This document shows positions 25,813 to 33,753 of a stretch of 64,000 nt of DNA, piece by piece. Both the position numbers and the translations under genes were made by a program. The DNA lies in contig CP060221.1 in NCBI GenBank assembly GCA_023898405.1, forward strand, positions 1,441,501 through 1,505,500, in the 5' to 3' direction. The DNA comes from Myxococcales bacterium (GTDB taxonomy: Bacteria > Myxococcota > UBA727 > JABDBI01). Under the pieces are notes generated by a model. The model was not told the origin of the DNA. It saw nothing but the letters and a program-made list of their open reading frames with translations, and searched no databases. Position 1 is the stretch's first letter, and the number at the start of each line of letters is the position of its first letter.

Positions 25813-27258
25813 ATGAGTAGCACTCCAAAGACCAGCATAATTGAAAAATTGATGGATTCGCTTAATGCTGTGCAAAAGCCCTTTAGCTTGGCAGACGCAT
25901 CTACCAAAAGTGGACTTTCACTCAACGATGCAAAACTTGGTCTTAATTATTTGACTGCCGAATATCGGGGCGCGCTTTCAGTGACATCTGAAGGTGAAAT
26001 TTTATATTCCTTTCCCACCGGTTTTACCAAACCATGGCACAAAAAAGAGTTGCTTGAAGAGTGGGGAGCAAAAATAAAAAAGGCTGGTCTTGGTGCATTA
26101 AAATTTATTGTTCGAGCTTGGATAAGCATTGTCATGATCGCCTATGTGGTGATTTTTGCACTCATTTTATTGGCTCTTACGTTTTCTAAGGGCAATGATC
26201 GCGACGATAATTCATCAAGTTTTTCTGGCACGTTAATGTTTCATACGCTGCTTAGATTAATTTTTGATTCTTTGTTTTGGACCTTTCATCCTTTTTCACC
26301 CTTTAGTGTTGTTTATGATCCCTACGATTATTATTACCGGCCCAGGGCGAAAAAAATGCCTTTTTATGAACGGGTCAATCGATTTTTCTTTGGTCCTGAA
26401 GAAAAACAATTAAGTAAAGAGGATGTTAGCAAACTTGTTTTACAGGAAATACGGGCGCAAAAAGGTCGTATTGGTATTCTTGATGTCATGCGTGTGACAG
26501 GCTTTAGCAAAGAAGAGGCAGATCCTTTTATGGCCAAGCTTATGCTTGATTATGATGGGGATGTGATCGTAAGCGAAGAGGGAGGAATTTTTTACGAATT
26601 TGTTTCGATGCGTAAAAGTTCCCAAAGCGAGATCAATGTCTCGGTGCCGCCTATTTGGCAGAAACGAGAAGTTGTTCCTGAATTTACCGGTAATCCTGCT
26701 GGATCCAATATGTTGATTGCAGGGCTCAATGGATTCAATATGATCATGAGCTCAGTAGCTATTTCTAATGGGTGGACTGTTGAAAAACTGAGCTATTATT
26801 TGACGCTTGCCAAGAGTCACATGGTGCCTGAACTGCTCACTCCGCCACCTCAAGGGGTACCGCTGCTCCTAGGATGGGTGCCTCTGATTTTTTCTGCTAC
26901 ACTTTTTTTAATTCCGCTCTTTCGCGCTCTCAACCGTCCAATGAAAAAGCATCAAGTCAATGTAAAAAATGGCAAACGAGGTATTTTGCGCGCTATTTTG
27001 AGCAAAATGGGAAGACGTGGGGTTAAAGAAGAAGAGCTTAAGAAAGCGTGGGTTGAACAAGCTCGGGCTCAGGTTGATGATAGGGAATTTACCAAAGAAA
27101 TAATTCGTCTTGGAGGCGAGCTTGATACAAATGATGCCGAGCTTAATTATCGTTTTGAAATGATTGAAGCTGAATTAAAAGCTCTTGAGTCTGCTCGAAA
27201 GAAAGCTTCAAGTAGCGAAGTGTCCGTTGGTGAAGTAATATTTAGTTCGAAAAATTAA
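25813..27258 (+). CDS. Membrane protein with duplicated winged-helix-like domain
   Basis: A 481-residue protein with an unusual build. Residues 5-75 look like a small winged-helix domain ending GALSVTSEGEILYSFPTG. A membrane segment follows (about 95-120), then a hydrophobic stretch near 140-160. Residues 203-275 repeat the first domain (DGDVIVSEEGGIFYEFVSM). Two more hydrophobic segments lie near 300-320 and 355-378, and a charged helical tail follows. Both winged-helix copies would be cytoplasmic if the membrane segments pair. No family name is recognised. The TPR gene starts 11 bases after its stop. Confidence 0.65.
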   Translation: MSSTPKTSIIEKLMDSLNAVQKPFSLADASTKSGLSLNDAKLGLNYLTAEYRGALSVTSEGEILYSFPTGFTKPWHKKELLEEWGAKIKKAGLGALKFIVRAWISIVMIAYVVIFALILLALTFSKGNDRDDNSSSFSGTLMFHTLLRLIFDSLFWTFHPFSPFSVVYDPYDYYYRPRAKKMPFYERVNRFFFGPEEKQLSKEDVSKLVLQEIRAQKGRIGILDVMRVTGFSKEEADPFMAKLMLDYDGDVIVSEEGGIFYEFVSMRKSSQSEINVSVPPIWQKREVVPEFTGNPAGSNMLIAGLNGFNMIMSSVAISNGWTVEKLSYYLTLAKSHMVPELLTPPPQGVPLLLGWVPLIFSATLFLIPLFRALNRPMKKHQVNVKNGKRGILRAILSKMGRRGVKEEELKKAWVEQARAQVDDREFTKEIIRLGGELDTNDAELNYRFEMIEAELKALESARKKASSSEVSVGEVIFSSKN

Positions 27259-27269
27259 AGAGGCTTATT

Positions 27270-28253
27270 TTGAAAAGAAGTGAGATCCGTGCTTTAGCCG
27301 ATGAAGTTTACGCTACTCTTGATGAAGCCGATGCCGATGTGGCGGTATTGCGGGCAATGGATATTTTAGCCAAAGCCCCTAAAGATGTTGAATCTTTTTT
27401 GCTTCTTTCTGAAGTTTTTGAAGAAAAAGCTCTTTTTGAACAGTCTCTCAACTGGATCGAACAAGGGCTCAAATATCATCCAGATGATGAAGCTCTTTTA
27501 TTAAAAAAAGCATCTATTTTGCTTGATAACTTTGAAGATGTTGATGAAGCATTTGCCATTCTTAAACAAATCAAGAAAAAATTTAAGGATAGCCCACTTT
27601 CGCAGTTAAAGAAGGACTACGATGAGGCTCTTTTGGTGGATGTATATCTCTTGTTGAGCGATTGTTTCCGTCTGAAAAATAATTTTAACCAAGCTCTTGA
27701 GCATGCGCAGCATGCTATCGATATTAATTCAAAAGACGAAGCGGCTATTTTATCTTTTGCCACTGCTTTGCTGGAGCTGGGTAATTTTTCTAAGGCCATG
27801 GATTTACTTGACCCTAGTAAAGATCACGAAAAAAGCGATTTTTTGTGGGTATTGGGGCAGCTTTATTGCGCTATGGGCTCTTTTGAAAAGGCTGATAGCT
27901 ATTTTGCCGAAGCAAATAAAATTGATAGACGCTATCACCGGCCGGTTCGCTTATCACAAAGTCAATTCTTTAATTATTTTGAACAGGCTATTTTAGTTTT
28001 ACCAAAAGAAATACGCGATTTTGTCTATAAGAGTTCGGTGCGAATCGAGCAAATAGTGCCTCAGAAAATATTGGAAGAAAAAAAATCTTTGCTATCGCCG
28101 TTGGCCTGTGTTTGGTTTGAAGAAAAATCAGAGCTTAATACTATCTATCTCTTTCAAAAAAATATTGAGAATCTTGCTTGTAAAAAAAGCGACATCAAAG
28201 ACCTAATAGCAAGCGCAATGCTCCATGAAATAGCTTATATTCTCGAAGCGTAA
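27270..28253 (+). CDS. TPR protein with degenerate zincin-like C-terminus
   Basis: A 327-residue protein beginning with a TTG-type start 11 bases after the preceding gene. Residues about 40-230 form TPR-like helical pairs (SFLLLSEVFEEKALFEQSLN and VYLLLSDCFRLKNNFNQALEHAQHAI are clear units). The last 90 residues (FNYFEQAILVLPKEIRDFVY to the end) resemble the Zincin_1 metallopeptidase-like family, but where that family has HEIGHHFG this protein ends MLHEIAYILEA, lacking the second metal-binding His. It is therefore probably not a peptidase. Likely a partner of the membrane protein upstream. Confidence 0.65.
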   Translation: MKRSEIRALADEVYATLDEADADVAVLRAMDILAKAPKDVESFLLLSEVFEEKALFEQSLNWIEQGLKYHPDDEALLLKKASILLDNFEDVDEAFAILKQIKKKFKDSPLSQLKKDYDEALLVDVYLLLSDCFRLKNNFNQALEHAQHAIDINSKDEAAILSFATALLELGNFSKAMDLLDPSKDHEKSDFLWVLGQLYCAMGSFEKADSYFAEANKIDRRYHRPVRLSQSQFFNYFEQAILVLPKEIRDFVYKSSVRIEQIVPQKILEEKKSLLSPLACVWFEEKSELNTIYLFQKNIENLACKKSDIKDLIASAMLHEIAYILEA

Positions 28254-28275
28254 GTTTTATTTTTAGAAGCTCCAG

Positions 28276-29112
28276 CTAAGAAATTTTATTGCCGCCAGTT
28301 AAATCATGAACGCTGTTTAACTTCTTTTTTATCTCTTTAAGCTTTTCTTTTGCCGCTTCAAAAAAATTTGAATTATTTTTTTGCTCAACAATTTGTTGGT
28401 AGATTTCTTCTGCCTTGTTCAAGTCTTTGATTTTGTAACTAAAAATATTTGCAGCACGCCATAGGGCTTCTGCTGAGATATCGCTGTTGGGGAAATCATT
28501 ATTGATATTTAAAAATCTTTGGACTGCGGCTTGGTATAGACTGCGGCGCTCATAGTAATCAGCGATATTCATGCTGTGTTTGGCCAAATATGAAAATAGT
28601 AATGCTCGTTTATCCAGTGCATCTTTTGCCTGCTCAGAGTTTGGAAATTTTAACAAAAATCGATCGAGTGCCGATAGTGCCTCTTTGGTAAAAGTTTGAT
28701 CTCGCGTAGTTGAGCTTGGGAGAAGAAAAAAATCTGTGGGAACCGCGTAAAAATAGCTTATACCGATTCGATAAGTTGCATAGGGAACTTCTGGATGTCG
28801 AGGGTGAAGACGCACAAAGATTTCATAAGCTGAAGCAGAATCAAGCCATTTTTTTTGAGCGTATTTAGTGTCGGCTATTCTTAAATCACTTAAGGCCGCA
28901 AATTTCGAAAAAGGATATTTGCTTCTCACGAATTGAAAATAACCAATCGCTTTTTCAAATTCGCCATCTTTCAAAGCTTTTTCACCCGCATCAAAATTAA
29001 GTTTTACACTCTCAAGATAACTGCCTTCGTGTTTGCGCAGGCTTTGAGTGGTTACGCACGAATTAATCGTGATCAGTAAAGCACTAAGCGTAACTAATTT
29101 GAAAAAAAACAT
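28276..29112 (-). CDS. bamD: Outer-membrane assembly lipoprotein BamD
   Basis: A 278-residue lipoprotein of the BAM complex that inserts beta-barrels into the outer membrane. The signal ends in the lipobox LLITINSC (Cys19). Five TPR-like units follow: GEKALKDGEFEKAIGYFQFV, RIADTKYAQKKWLDSASAYE and YRIGISYFYAVPTDFFLLPS are characteristic of BamD/YfiO, including the DQTFTKEALSALDRFLLKFPNS segment. GAGGAC precedes the start. It lies seven bases downstream of murI on the same strand, so they form an operon. Confidence 0.9.
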   Translation of the reverse strand: MFFFKLVTLSALLITINSCVTTQSLRKHEGSYLESVKLNFDAGEKALKDGEFEKAIGYFQFVRSKYPFSKFAALSDLRIADTKYAQKKWLDSASAYEIFVRLHPRHPEVPYATYRIGISYFYAVPTDFFLLPSSTTRDQTFTKEALSALDRFLLKFPNSEQAKDALDKRALLFSYLAKHSMNIADYYERRSLYQAAVQRFLNINNDFPNSDISAEALWRAANIFSYKIKDLNKAEEIYQQIVEQKNNSNFFEAAKEKLKEIKKKLNSVHDLTGGNKIS

Positions 29113-29119
29113 AGTGTCC

Positions 29120-29941
29120 TCATTCCTGTGCGATCATCAACTCTTCTACTTCTGGTGTTTCACTCATAAAGCTTTGTGCGACATTTAGGAAGCGTTGTGG
29201 ATTATCACTGACAACCACCTTAATTGGTTCTGAGCGTGTGATGTCTGTAAGTTGATTGCTAGCTTTTAGATTCTGATGAACTTGTGTCGCAACAAATTGG
29301 GCCGCGTCAATAATATGACAATTTTCTTTGAGTACATTTTTTAGTACAGGAACCAGGGCTTTAAAGTGAGTGCAGCCTAGCATTACTCCATCTGCATTTT
29401 TGATTTTGTCATGAAGAAGCTGTTCAATGATTATTTGCAGTTGTGGTTTGGCCAGGTTATTTTCTTCTATTAGGCTTACAAGGGAGCTACAGGCCTGTTC
29501 AACCAGGGTAGTTTTTCTATGTGGATCTATTGCTGGCCAAAAATTATGGTAAGCGCCTGAGTCGAGCGTCGCTTTGGTGGAAATAATTCCCAAAGTTTTT
29601 ATGTCGTTTTGTAATAAATAATTTTTTAGCCCCATAACGCTCGGTTCAAACATACCAATCACAGGAATTGAAAGGCTTTGTTGAATTTCTTTGAGATGCC
29701 ATACCGATATGGTGTGACAGGCGATGACAAGAATTTTGTAATCGGATAGTTCTAGAAAATTTTGTACCGCCTTAAGGGCAAGCTTTTGAATGAGCTTTGG
29801 GCTCTTAAGCCCGTAGGGAAGATGGGCATAATCTGCAAAATAATGAATTTGTTCATGAGGAGCAATATTTCTTAAAGCAGTGACTACACTTAGTCCACCT
29901 GCGCCCGTATCCAAAATAGCAATGGGTCGATTATCTGACAC
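29120..29941 (-). CDS. murI: Glutamate racemase-like protein
   Basis: A 273-residue Asp/Glu racemase family member, expected to supply D-glutamate for peptidoglycan. It has DTGAGGLSVV near the N-terminus, ACHTISVWHL (first catalytic Cys) and GCTHFKAL (second catalytic Cys and His). Standard enzymes have DSG and ACNTAS; the Ser-to-Thr and Asn-to-His changes fall in the substrate-binding loops. I use the GTG at 29941 (GAGG eight bases upstream); a TTG at 29944 is equally possible. It lies upstream of bamD, so both serve the envelope. Confidence 0.85.
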   Translation of the reverse strand: MSDNRPIAILDTGAGGLSVVTALRNIAPHEQIHYFADYAHLPYGLKSPKLIQKLALKAVQNFLELSDYKILVIACHTISVWHLKEIQQSLSIPVIGMFEPSVMGLKNYLLQNDIKTLGIISTKATLDSGAYHNFWPAIDPHRKTTLVEQACSSLVSLIEENNLAKPQLQIIIEQLLHDKIKNADGVMLGCTHFKALVPVLKNVLKENCHIIDAAQFVATQVHQNLKASNQLTDITRSEPIKVVVSDNPQRFLNVAQSFMSETPEVEELMIAQE

Positions 29942-29944
29942 CAA

Positions 29945-30356
29945 AGAACCTCACTTGTTGCCTTGTATGCAAAATTTTAGCCAGAAATAGTTTAGAAAAA
30001 TATTACGGGCTTTTGCCTGGTTTGAGCGAATCATAGCCCTGCTCTATGCTTTTTGATGAGTCAAAAGTCTTAAAATAATTTGCTAATTTTATTTAAGAAT
30101 TCGCCTCAATACATTTGAAACTTTATGTTAAGCCGCCAGAGCAAAAACTTAGAACAACATATTCTGGTAGTATTTTAGTGTTTCATAGGTGTATTAAAAT
30201 CAAGCAGCAAGTAAGGAAAGCCAAGTTTTTTTCAGCTCCACTCTGTAATTGAGTTATTTTTGGCCAAAAAAATGGTTAATCAAAGCCTGGGCGCTCTTGC
30301 ATGGCCCTAATGAATGGAGTAGAGCTGGGCTGAAAAAGTTATTTTTGGAGTTAGTT
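29945..30356. other. 412-base gene-free region before rpmB
   Basis: No coding frame with a ribosome site is seen. A longer open frame reaching back from rpmB to 30249 is ignored because the L28 family starts at MAICALTG. The stretch is AT-rich with several TTTT/AAAA runs; promoters for murI (leftward) and rpmB (rightward) must lie here, but no -35/-10 pair is clear enough to name. Confidence 0.4.
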
Positions 30357-30581
30357 ATGGCAATTTGTGCATTGACCGGCAAAAAACAGATGAAAGGTCA
30401 CAAGGTTTCTCACTCGAACATCAAGACCAAGCGCGCCTGTAAGCCTAACATAAAGAAAAAACGCGTTTTTGACATGGAAACCGGGCGTTTTGTTAGATTG
30501 GCACTTTCCACTAGAGCGCTTCGTACACTCAATCACCAATCGCTCTCCACGATGGTTAGAAAAATACTGGGATCTTTTTAA
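30357..30581 (+). CDS. rpmB: 50S ribosomal protein L28
   Basis: A 74-residue basic ribosomal protein. MAICALTGKKQMKGHKVSHS and the RRF-like KTKRACKPNIKKKRVFD segment are the bL28 hallmark, and the length matches the family. The start is set by TTGGAG six bases upstream. It is a single-gene unit with a terminator immediately after. No rpmG (L33) gene is adjacent, unlike in many bacteria. Confidence 0.95.
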   Translation: MAICALTGKKQMKGHKVSHSNIKTKRACKPNIKKKRVFDMETGRFVRLALSTRALRTLNHQSLSTMVRKILGSF

Positions 30582-30613
30582 TCTTTTAACAGACTGTACT
30601 GGTTGCCAAAAAT

Positions 30614-30640
30614 TCCACTTTTTATGAGTGGATTTTTTTT
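30614..30640 (+). terminator. rpmB terminator overlapping the 3' end of pssA
   Basis: TCCACT (30614-30619) pairs with AGTGGA (30627-30632), flanking A and T runs extend the stem, and eight T bases follow. The stop codon of the convergent pssA gene (30622-30624) lies in the loop. Confidence 0.8.
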
Positions 30641-31407
30641 GTCATATGAATAATTTCACGGGCAATGCCAGCCAGAATATAAGAGCCAATCACAAGAACT
30701 AAAATCACGCTGACCGGAAATTTCATGCCAGCAATAAAAAAACCAATGGCAGAGATGAACATTATGTAGATAGTTTTTTTGCCAAACTTAACATTTTTAA
30801 AAGTCCAAAAAGATACGCTGCTCACCATTAAGAGGGCAAGAGTGATCACAAGCCCAAGCACCAATGCATTGCGGGTGACCGGCATGCCCTCAAAAATGCG
30901 AAAGTGAGCGATAACCAAAGCCACCACCATGCTAGCCGCGATAGGAATGGGTAGTCCCATAAAAAAATCGCCAGAACTAGCACCTGCTCTTCGGGCTAGC
31001 ACGTTGAAACGAGCCAATCTGATAGCTCCGCAGGATGCAAAACAAATGGCTGCTAAAATTCCAATAGGACCGATTGACCAAAGGGCCCAACGATAGACGA
31101 TGACTGCAGGTGCCACGCCAAAACTGATGATGTCGGCCAAGGAGTCAAATTCAATACCAAATTCGCTTTGAGTTTTAGTGAGGCGGGCTACGCGGCCGTC
31201 GCACATATCAAAAAAACCTGCAAAAAATATCGCCATTGCTGCGTGGTAAAGCGCTTCAGGGTCTGAGTGCAAAACTGTATGGAGAATAGCGTAAATTCCG
31301 CAAAAAATACTTGCCATGGTAAAAGCGTTGGGAAGTATAAATAAGGCACGTCTTAGCTCAAATTTGCGAAATCTTTTGAGAACGCTAGGTTTTTGTATCT
31401 CAGTCAT
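30622..31407 (-). CDS. pssA: CDP-diacylglycerol-serine O-phosphatidyltransferase
   Basis: A 261-residue integral membrane enzyme making phosphatidylserine, the precursor of phosphatidylethanolamine. The CDP-alcohol phosphotransferase motif DG-x2-AR-x8-G-x3-D-x3-D is complete at residues 70-92 (Asp70, Gly71, Ala74, Arg75, Gly84, Asp88, Asp92). About seven further hydrophobic helices and the GVAPAVIVYRW segment fit the PssA type II branch. The start lies one base after the stop of the small Cys-rich lipoprotein gene, implying coupling. Confidence 0.9.
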   Translation of the reverse strand: MTEIQKPSVLKRFRKFELRRALFILPNAFTMASIFCGIYAILHTVLHSDPEALYHAAMAIFFAGFFDMCDGRVARLTKTQSEFGIEFDSLADIISFGVAPAVIVYRWALWSIGPIGILAAICFASCGAIRLARFNVLARRAGASSGDFFMGLPIPIAASMVVALVIAHFRIFEGMPVTRNALVLGLVITLALLMVSSVSFWTFKNVKFGKKTIYIMFISAIGFFIAGMKFPVSVILVLVIGSYILAGIAREIIHMTKKIHS

Positions 31408-31408
31408 C

Positions 31409-31726
31409 CTATTTTCCTTCTTGGCCGGTCAAGCTTATGCTATAAGATCCGCACTTACCGTCTTTTCCTTCTTTGACCGCCTTGCACGAACCACATTCTT
31501 CTAAAGCCGCTTGGCACAGTTTCGGGTTACTCGCTTTTTTGAAAAAATTATCGGACTTTGCCAGAGAAAGGCCGGCTAAACATTCCTTTCTTTTTTCTTC
31601 GGTCTCTTCACACTCACACAATGATCGACCAAGTTCATAACATGGGTCGCAAGCAATCACATTCATCAGCAGAGCTAAAAAAAGAAACCCTAACGCAAGA
31701 CGAATGAAAAATAAATTCTTTGACAT
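31409..31726 (-). CDS. Small Cys-rich predicted lipoprotein
   Basis: A 105-residue protein with a signal and lipobox (LLMNVIAC, Cys26). The mature part has nine further Cys (CYELGRSLCECEE, RKEC, KLCQ, LEECGSCK, GKCGS), spaced as if in several disulfides, in a compact helical domain. No family is recognised. Its stop and the pssA start are separated by a single base, so the two are co-translated. Whether this reflects function or only arrangement is unclear. Confidence 0.65.
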   Translation of the reverse strand: MSKNLFFIRLALGFLFLALLMNVIACDPCYELGRSLCECEETEEKRKECLAGLSLAKSDNFFKKASNPKLCQAALEECGSCKAVKEGKDGKCGSYSISLTGQEGK

Positions 31727-31808
31727 ATTCGCTTATTCCCAGTTGTTGCAAAGACGGTCAAGCTCCATATATATTTTCCATCAAAGCTAGGCAATAAGGC
31801 GAAAAATC

Positions 31809-33569
31809 ATGGCTGAAAGCTCATCTTTATCATTATCACACATTAGAAACGAGTTAAAAAAAAGAGAATTAAGTGGCGTTCTTATCCGTTCTACCGATCG
31901 TTACTTTAATGAGTATATTCCAAAAAATGAGAGTCCTAGGGCTTTAATTACTGGTTTTGATGGTTCTGTTGGTGACGCAATAATTACGCTTGAAGGAGCT
32001 TATCTTTTTGTTGATGGACGTTATAATTTGCAAGCAAAATCGCAGGCTTCAGATTATAGCGTTCATGTTTGCAGCCATAACCAAAGTATAGAAAATAACT
32101 GGCTTAGTGCTCTGAATAAAATTATCTTGCCTGGCCAAGCCTTAGCCTTTGATCCCGCTACTATCGATCTGAAACTATTTAAGAAACTTCGCGATATTTC
32201 AAATGATAGTGGGTTTTCTCTCAGTTCTGCTGGCCGCTCGATTATTGAGGGCGTTTTAGTGAATGTTGAGCCAAAAGCTTGGGAAATCAACGCCATTTCA
32301 CAAGATATTACAGGCTTGGGTACTGAAGAAAAAATTGACAGGATACATTTGGCTCTTGATGCCATGAACTTAAACGCATTATTGATAGTAAAACTTGATG
32401 ATATTGCATGGTTGCTCAATATCAGAAGCAACCGCTATCCATTTCAAAGTTCTGTTCCTGGCATTGCTGCAGTGGTCAACAAAAAAATTATATTGGGGTT
32501 ACCCGAAGGTCTTAAAACTCTAGACATAACTTTGCCGAAATGTGAACTTGTAAAAGAAAGTGAATTCTTTCAGCGCCTTAAGAGTGAGCTTACCAAGGAT
32601 TCGGTGATAGCTATTGATGAGAGAGAAACATCACAGGCCCATGAAGGCGGCTTGCGTGAGAAGGAAATAAGCTTTAGAAGCGTCATGAATCCCATCATGG
32701 ATTTAAAGGCGGTGAAGAATGAAAGGGAGCTTGCGCACATGCGTGAAGCCTTTTACAAGGCCGATCAAGTGGTCGATCAAACGCACCGTTATGTCGTCGA
32801 ATGTTTTGAAAAAGAGCAAGCCATTTGCGAAAGTGACGTTGACGCGTACGTTCAAAAATCATTCTTTGCATCAAAAGCCACCGAGTTATCCTTTCGTCCG
32901 ATTTGTGCCAGCGGAAAAAATGGTGCGATCATTCACTACGGCACTCCCGATTCTAAAAATTACATTGAAAGGGGATCGCTCTTCTTACTTGACTGCGGAG
33001 CTTATTATCAAGGCGGATATGCCACGGACTTGACCCGCACTTTTTTAGCTGCCTCACAAAATGAATCTGCCAAGGATTGGCAGCGTGAAATGTTCACACT
33101 AGTTTTGATGGCTAGTATTCGAGGGCTTTCTGCACGAATAAGACGAGGAACTTTAGGAATGCAGCTTGATGCCATTGTGCGCCAACCACTGTGGCAGCAA
33201 GGTTTGGATTTTGCTCACGGAACTGGCCATGGTGTGGGTATTAATGTGCACGAATTTCCTCCTCGTGTTGCTCCCTCTTCAACCAGTGTGCTTGAACCCG
33301 GTCATGTTTTTTCTATCGAGCCTGGGTTGTATTTCGAAGATCTTGGCGGAGTTAGAATCGAAAATTTAGCTACCATTGTTCCGGATCCTGAAGATGAGCG
33401 TTTTGTTAGGGTTTTGCCTCTCACCTTTTGTCCTTTTGATGAGCGTTTGATCGAAGAAAAAATGTTAAGTACTTCAGATAAAGCATTTTTGTATTATTAC
33501 CGTGCTCAGTGGCAAGCAGGTGCACAGTGGCCTAAACTTCCTCCCTTAAGTTCCGTAGAGTGGGCTTGA
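31809..33569 (+). CDS. Xaa-Pro aminopeptidase (M24B, aminopeptidase P-like)
   Basis: A 586-residue metallopeptidase removing N-terminal residues that precede proline. Two creatinase-like N-terminal domains (residues 1-300) precede the pita-bread catalytic domain. That domain has LLDCGAYYQGGYATDLTRTF (two Asp ligands), FAHGTGHGVGINVHE (His) and SIEPGLYFEDLGGVRIEN (Glu ligands). The three-domain length near 590 matches the eukaryote-like XPNPEP1 branch more than the 440-residue PepP. The C-terminal tail has FYYYRAQWQ-like aromatic residues typical of that branch. Confidence 0.9.
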   Translation: MAESSSLSLSHIRNELKKRELSGVLIRSTDRYFNEYIPKNESPRALITGFDGSVGDAIITLEGAYLFVDGRYNLQAKSQASDYSVHVCSHNQSIENNWLSALNKIILPGQALAFDPATIDLKLFKKLRDISNDSGFSLSSAGRSIIEGVLVNVEPKAWEINAISQDITGLGTEEKIDRIHLALDAMNLNALLIVKLDDIAWLLNIRSNRYPFQSSVPGIAAVVNKKIILGLPEGLKTLDITLPKCELVKESEFFQRLKSELTKDSVIAIDERETSQAHEGGLREKEISFRSVMNPIMDLKAVKNERELAHMREAFYKADQVVDQTHRYVVECFEKEQAICESDVDAYVQKSFFASKATELSFRPICASGKNGAIIHYGTPDSKNYIERGSLFLLDCGAYYQGGYATDLTRTFLAASQNESAKDWQREMFTLVLMASIRGLSARIRRGTLGMQLDAIVRQPLWQQGLDFAHGTGHGVGINVHEFPPRVAPSSTSVLEPGHVFSIEPGLYFEDLGGVRIENLATIVPDPEDERFVRVLPLTFCPFDERLIEEKMLSTSDKAFLYYYRAQWQAGAQWPKLPPLSSVEWA

Positions 33570-33585
33570 GCTCGATATGTTCTCA

Positions 33586-33608
33586 GAGGCTGTTTAGAAA
33601 ACAGTCTC
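33586..33608 (+). terminator. Terminator after the aminopeptidase gene
   Basis: Ten pairs (GAGGCTGTTT with AAACAGTCTC, one G-U) around a three-base loop, with ATTTATTTTTTC eight bases further on. The T run is delayed, so efficiency is uncertain. Confidence 0.5.
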
Positions 33609-33753
33609 ATAAGATTTATTTTTTCACACAGCTTCAAATTCTTAAAATAATACATTCTGGTGTGCACAAGACTTTTTATCTTTAACAAATCCCTGAATAA
33701 AGAGTGCATGATTTATTGTTGTATCTGATGACACATAAAACTTGGTGAGTGAT

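Noticed and set aside
30249..30356. N-terminal extension of rpmB to 30249
   Set aside because: The L28 family starts at MAICALTG and the ribosome site TTGGAG sits just before 30357.
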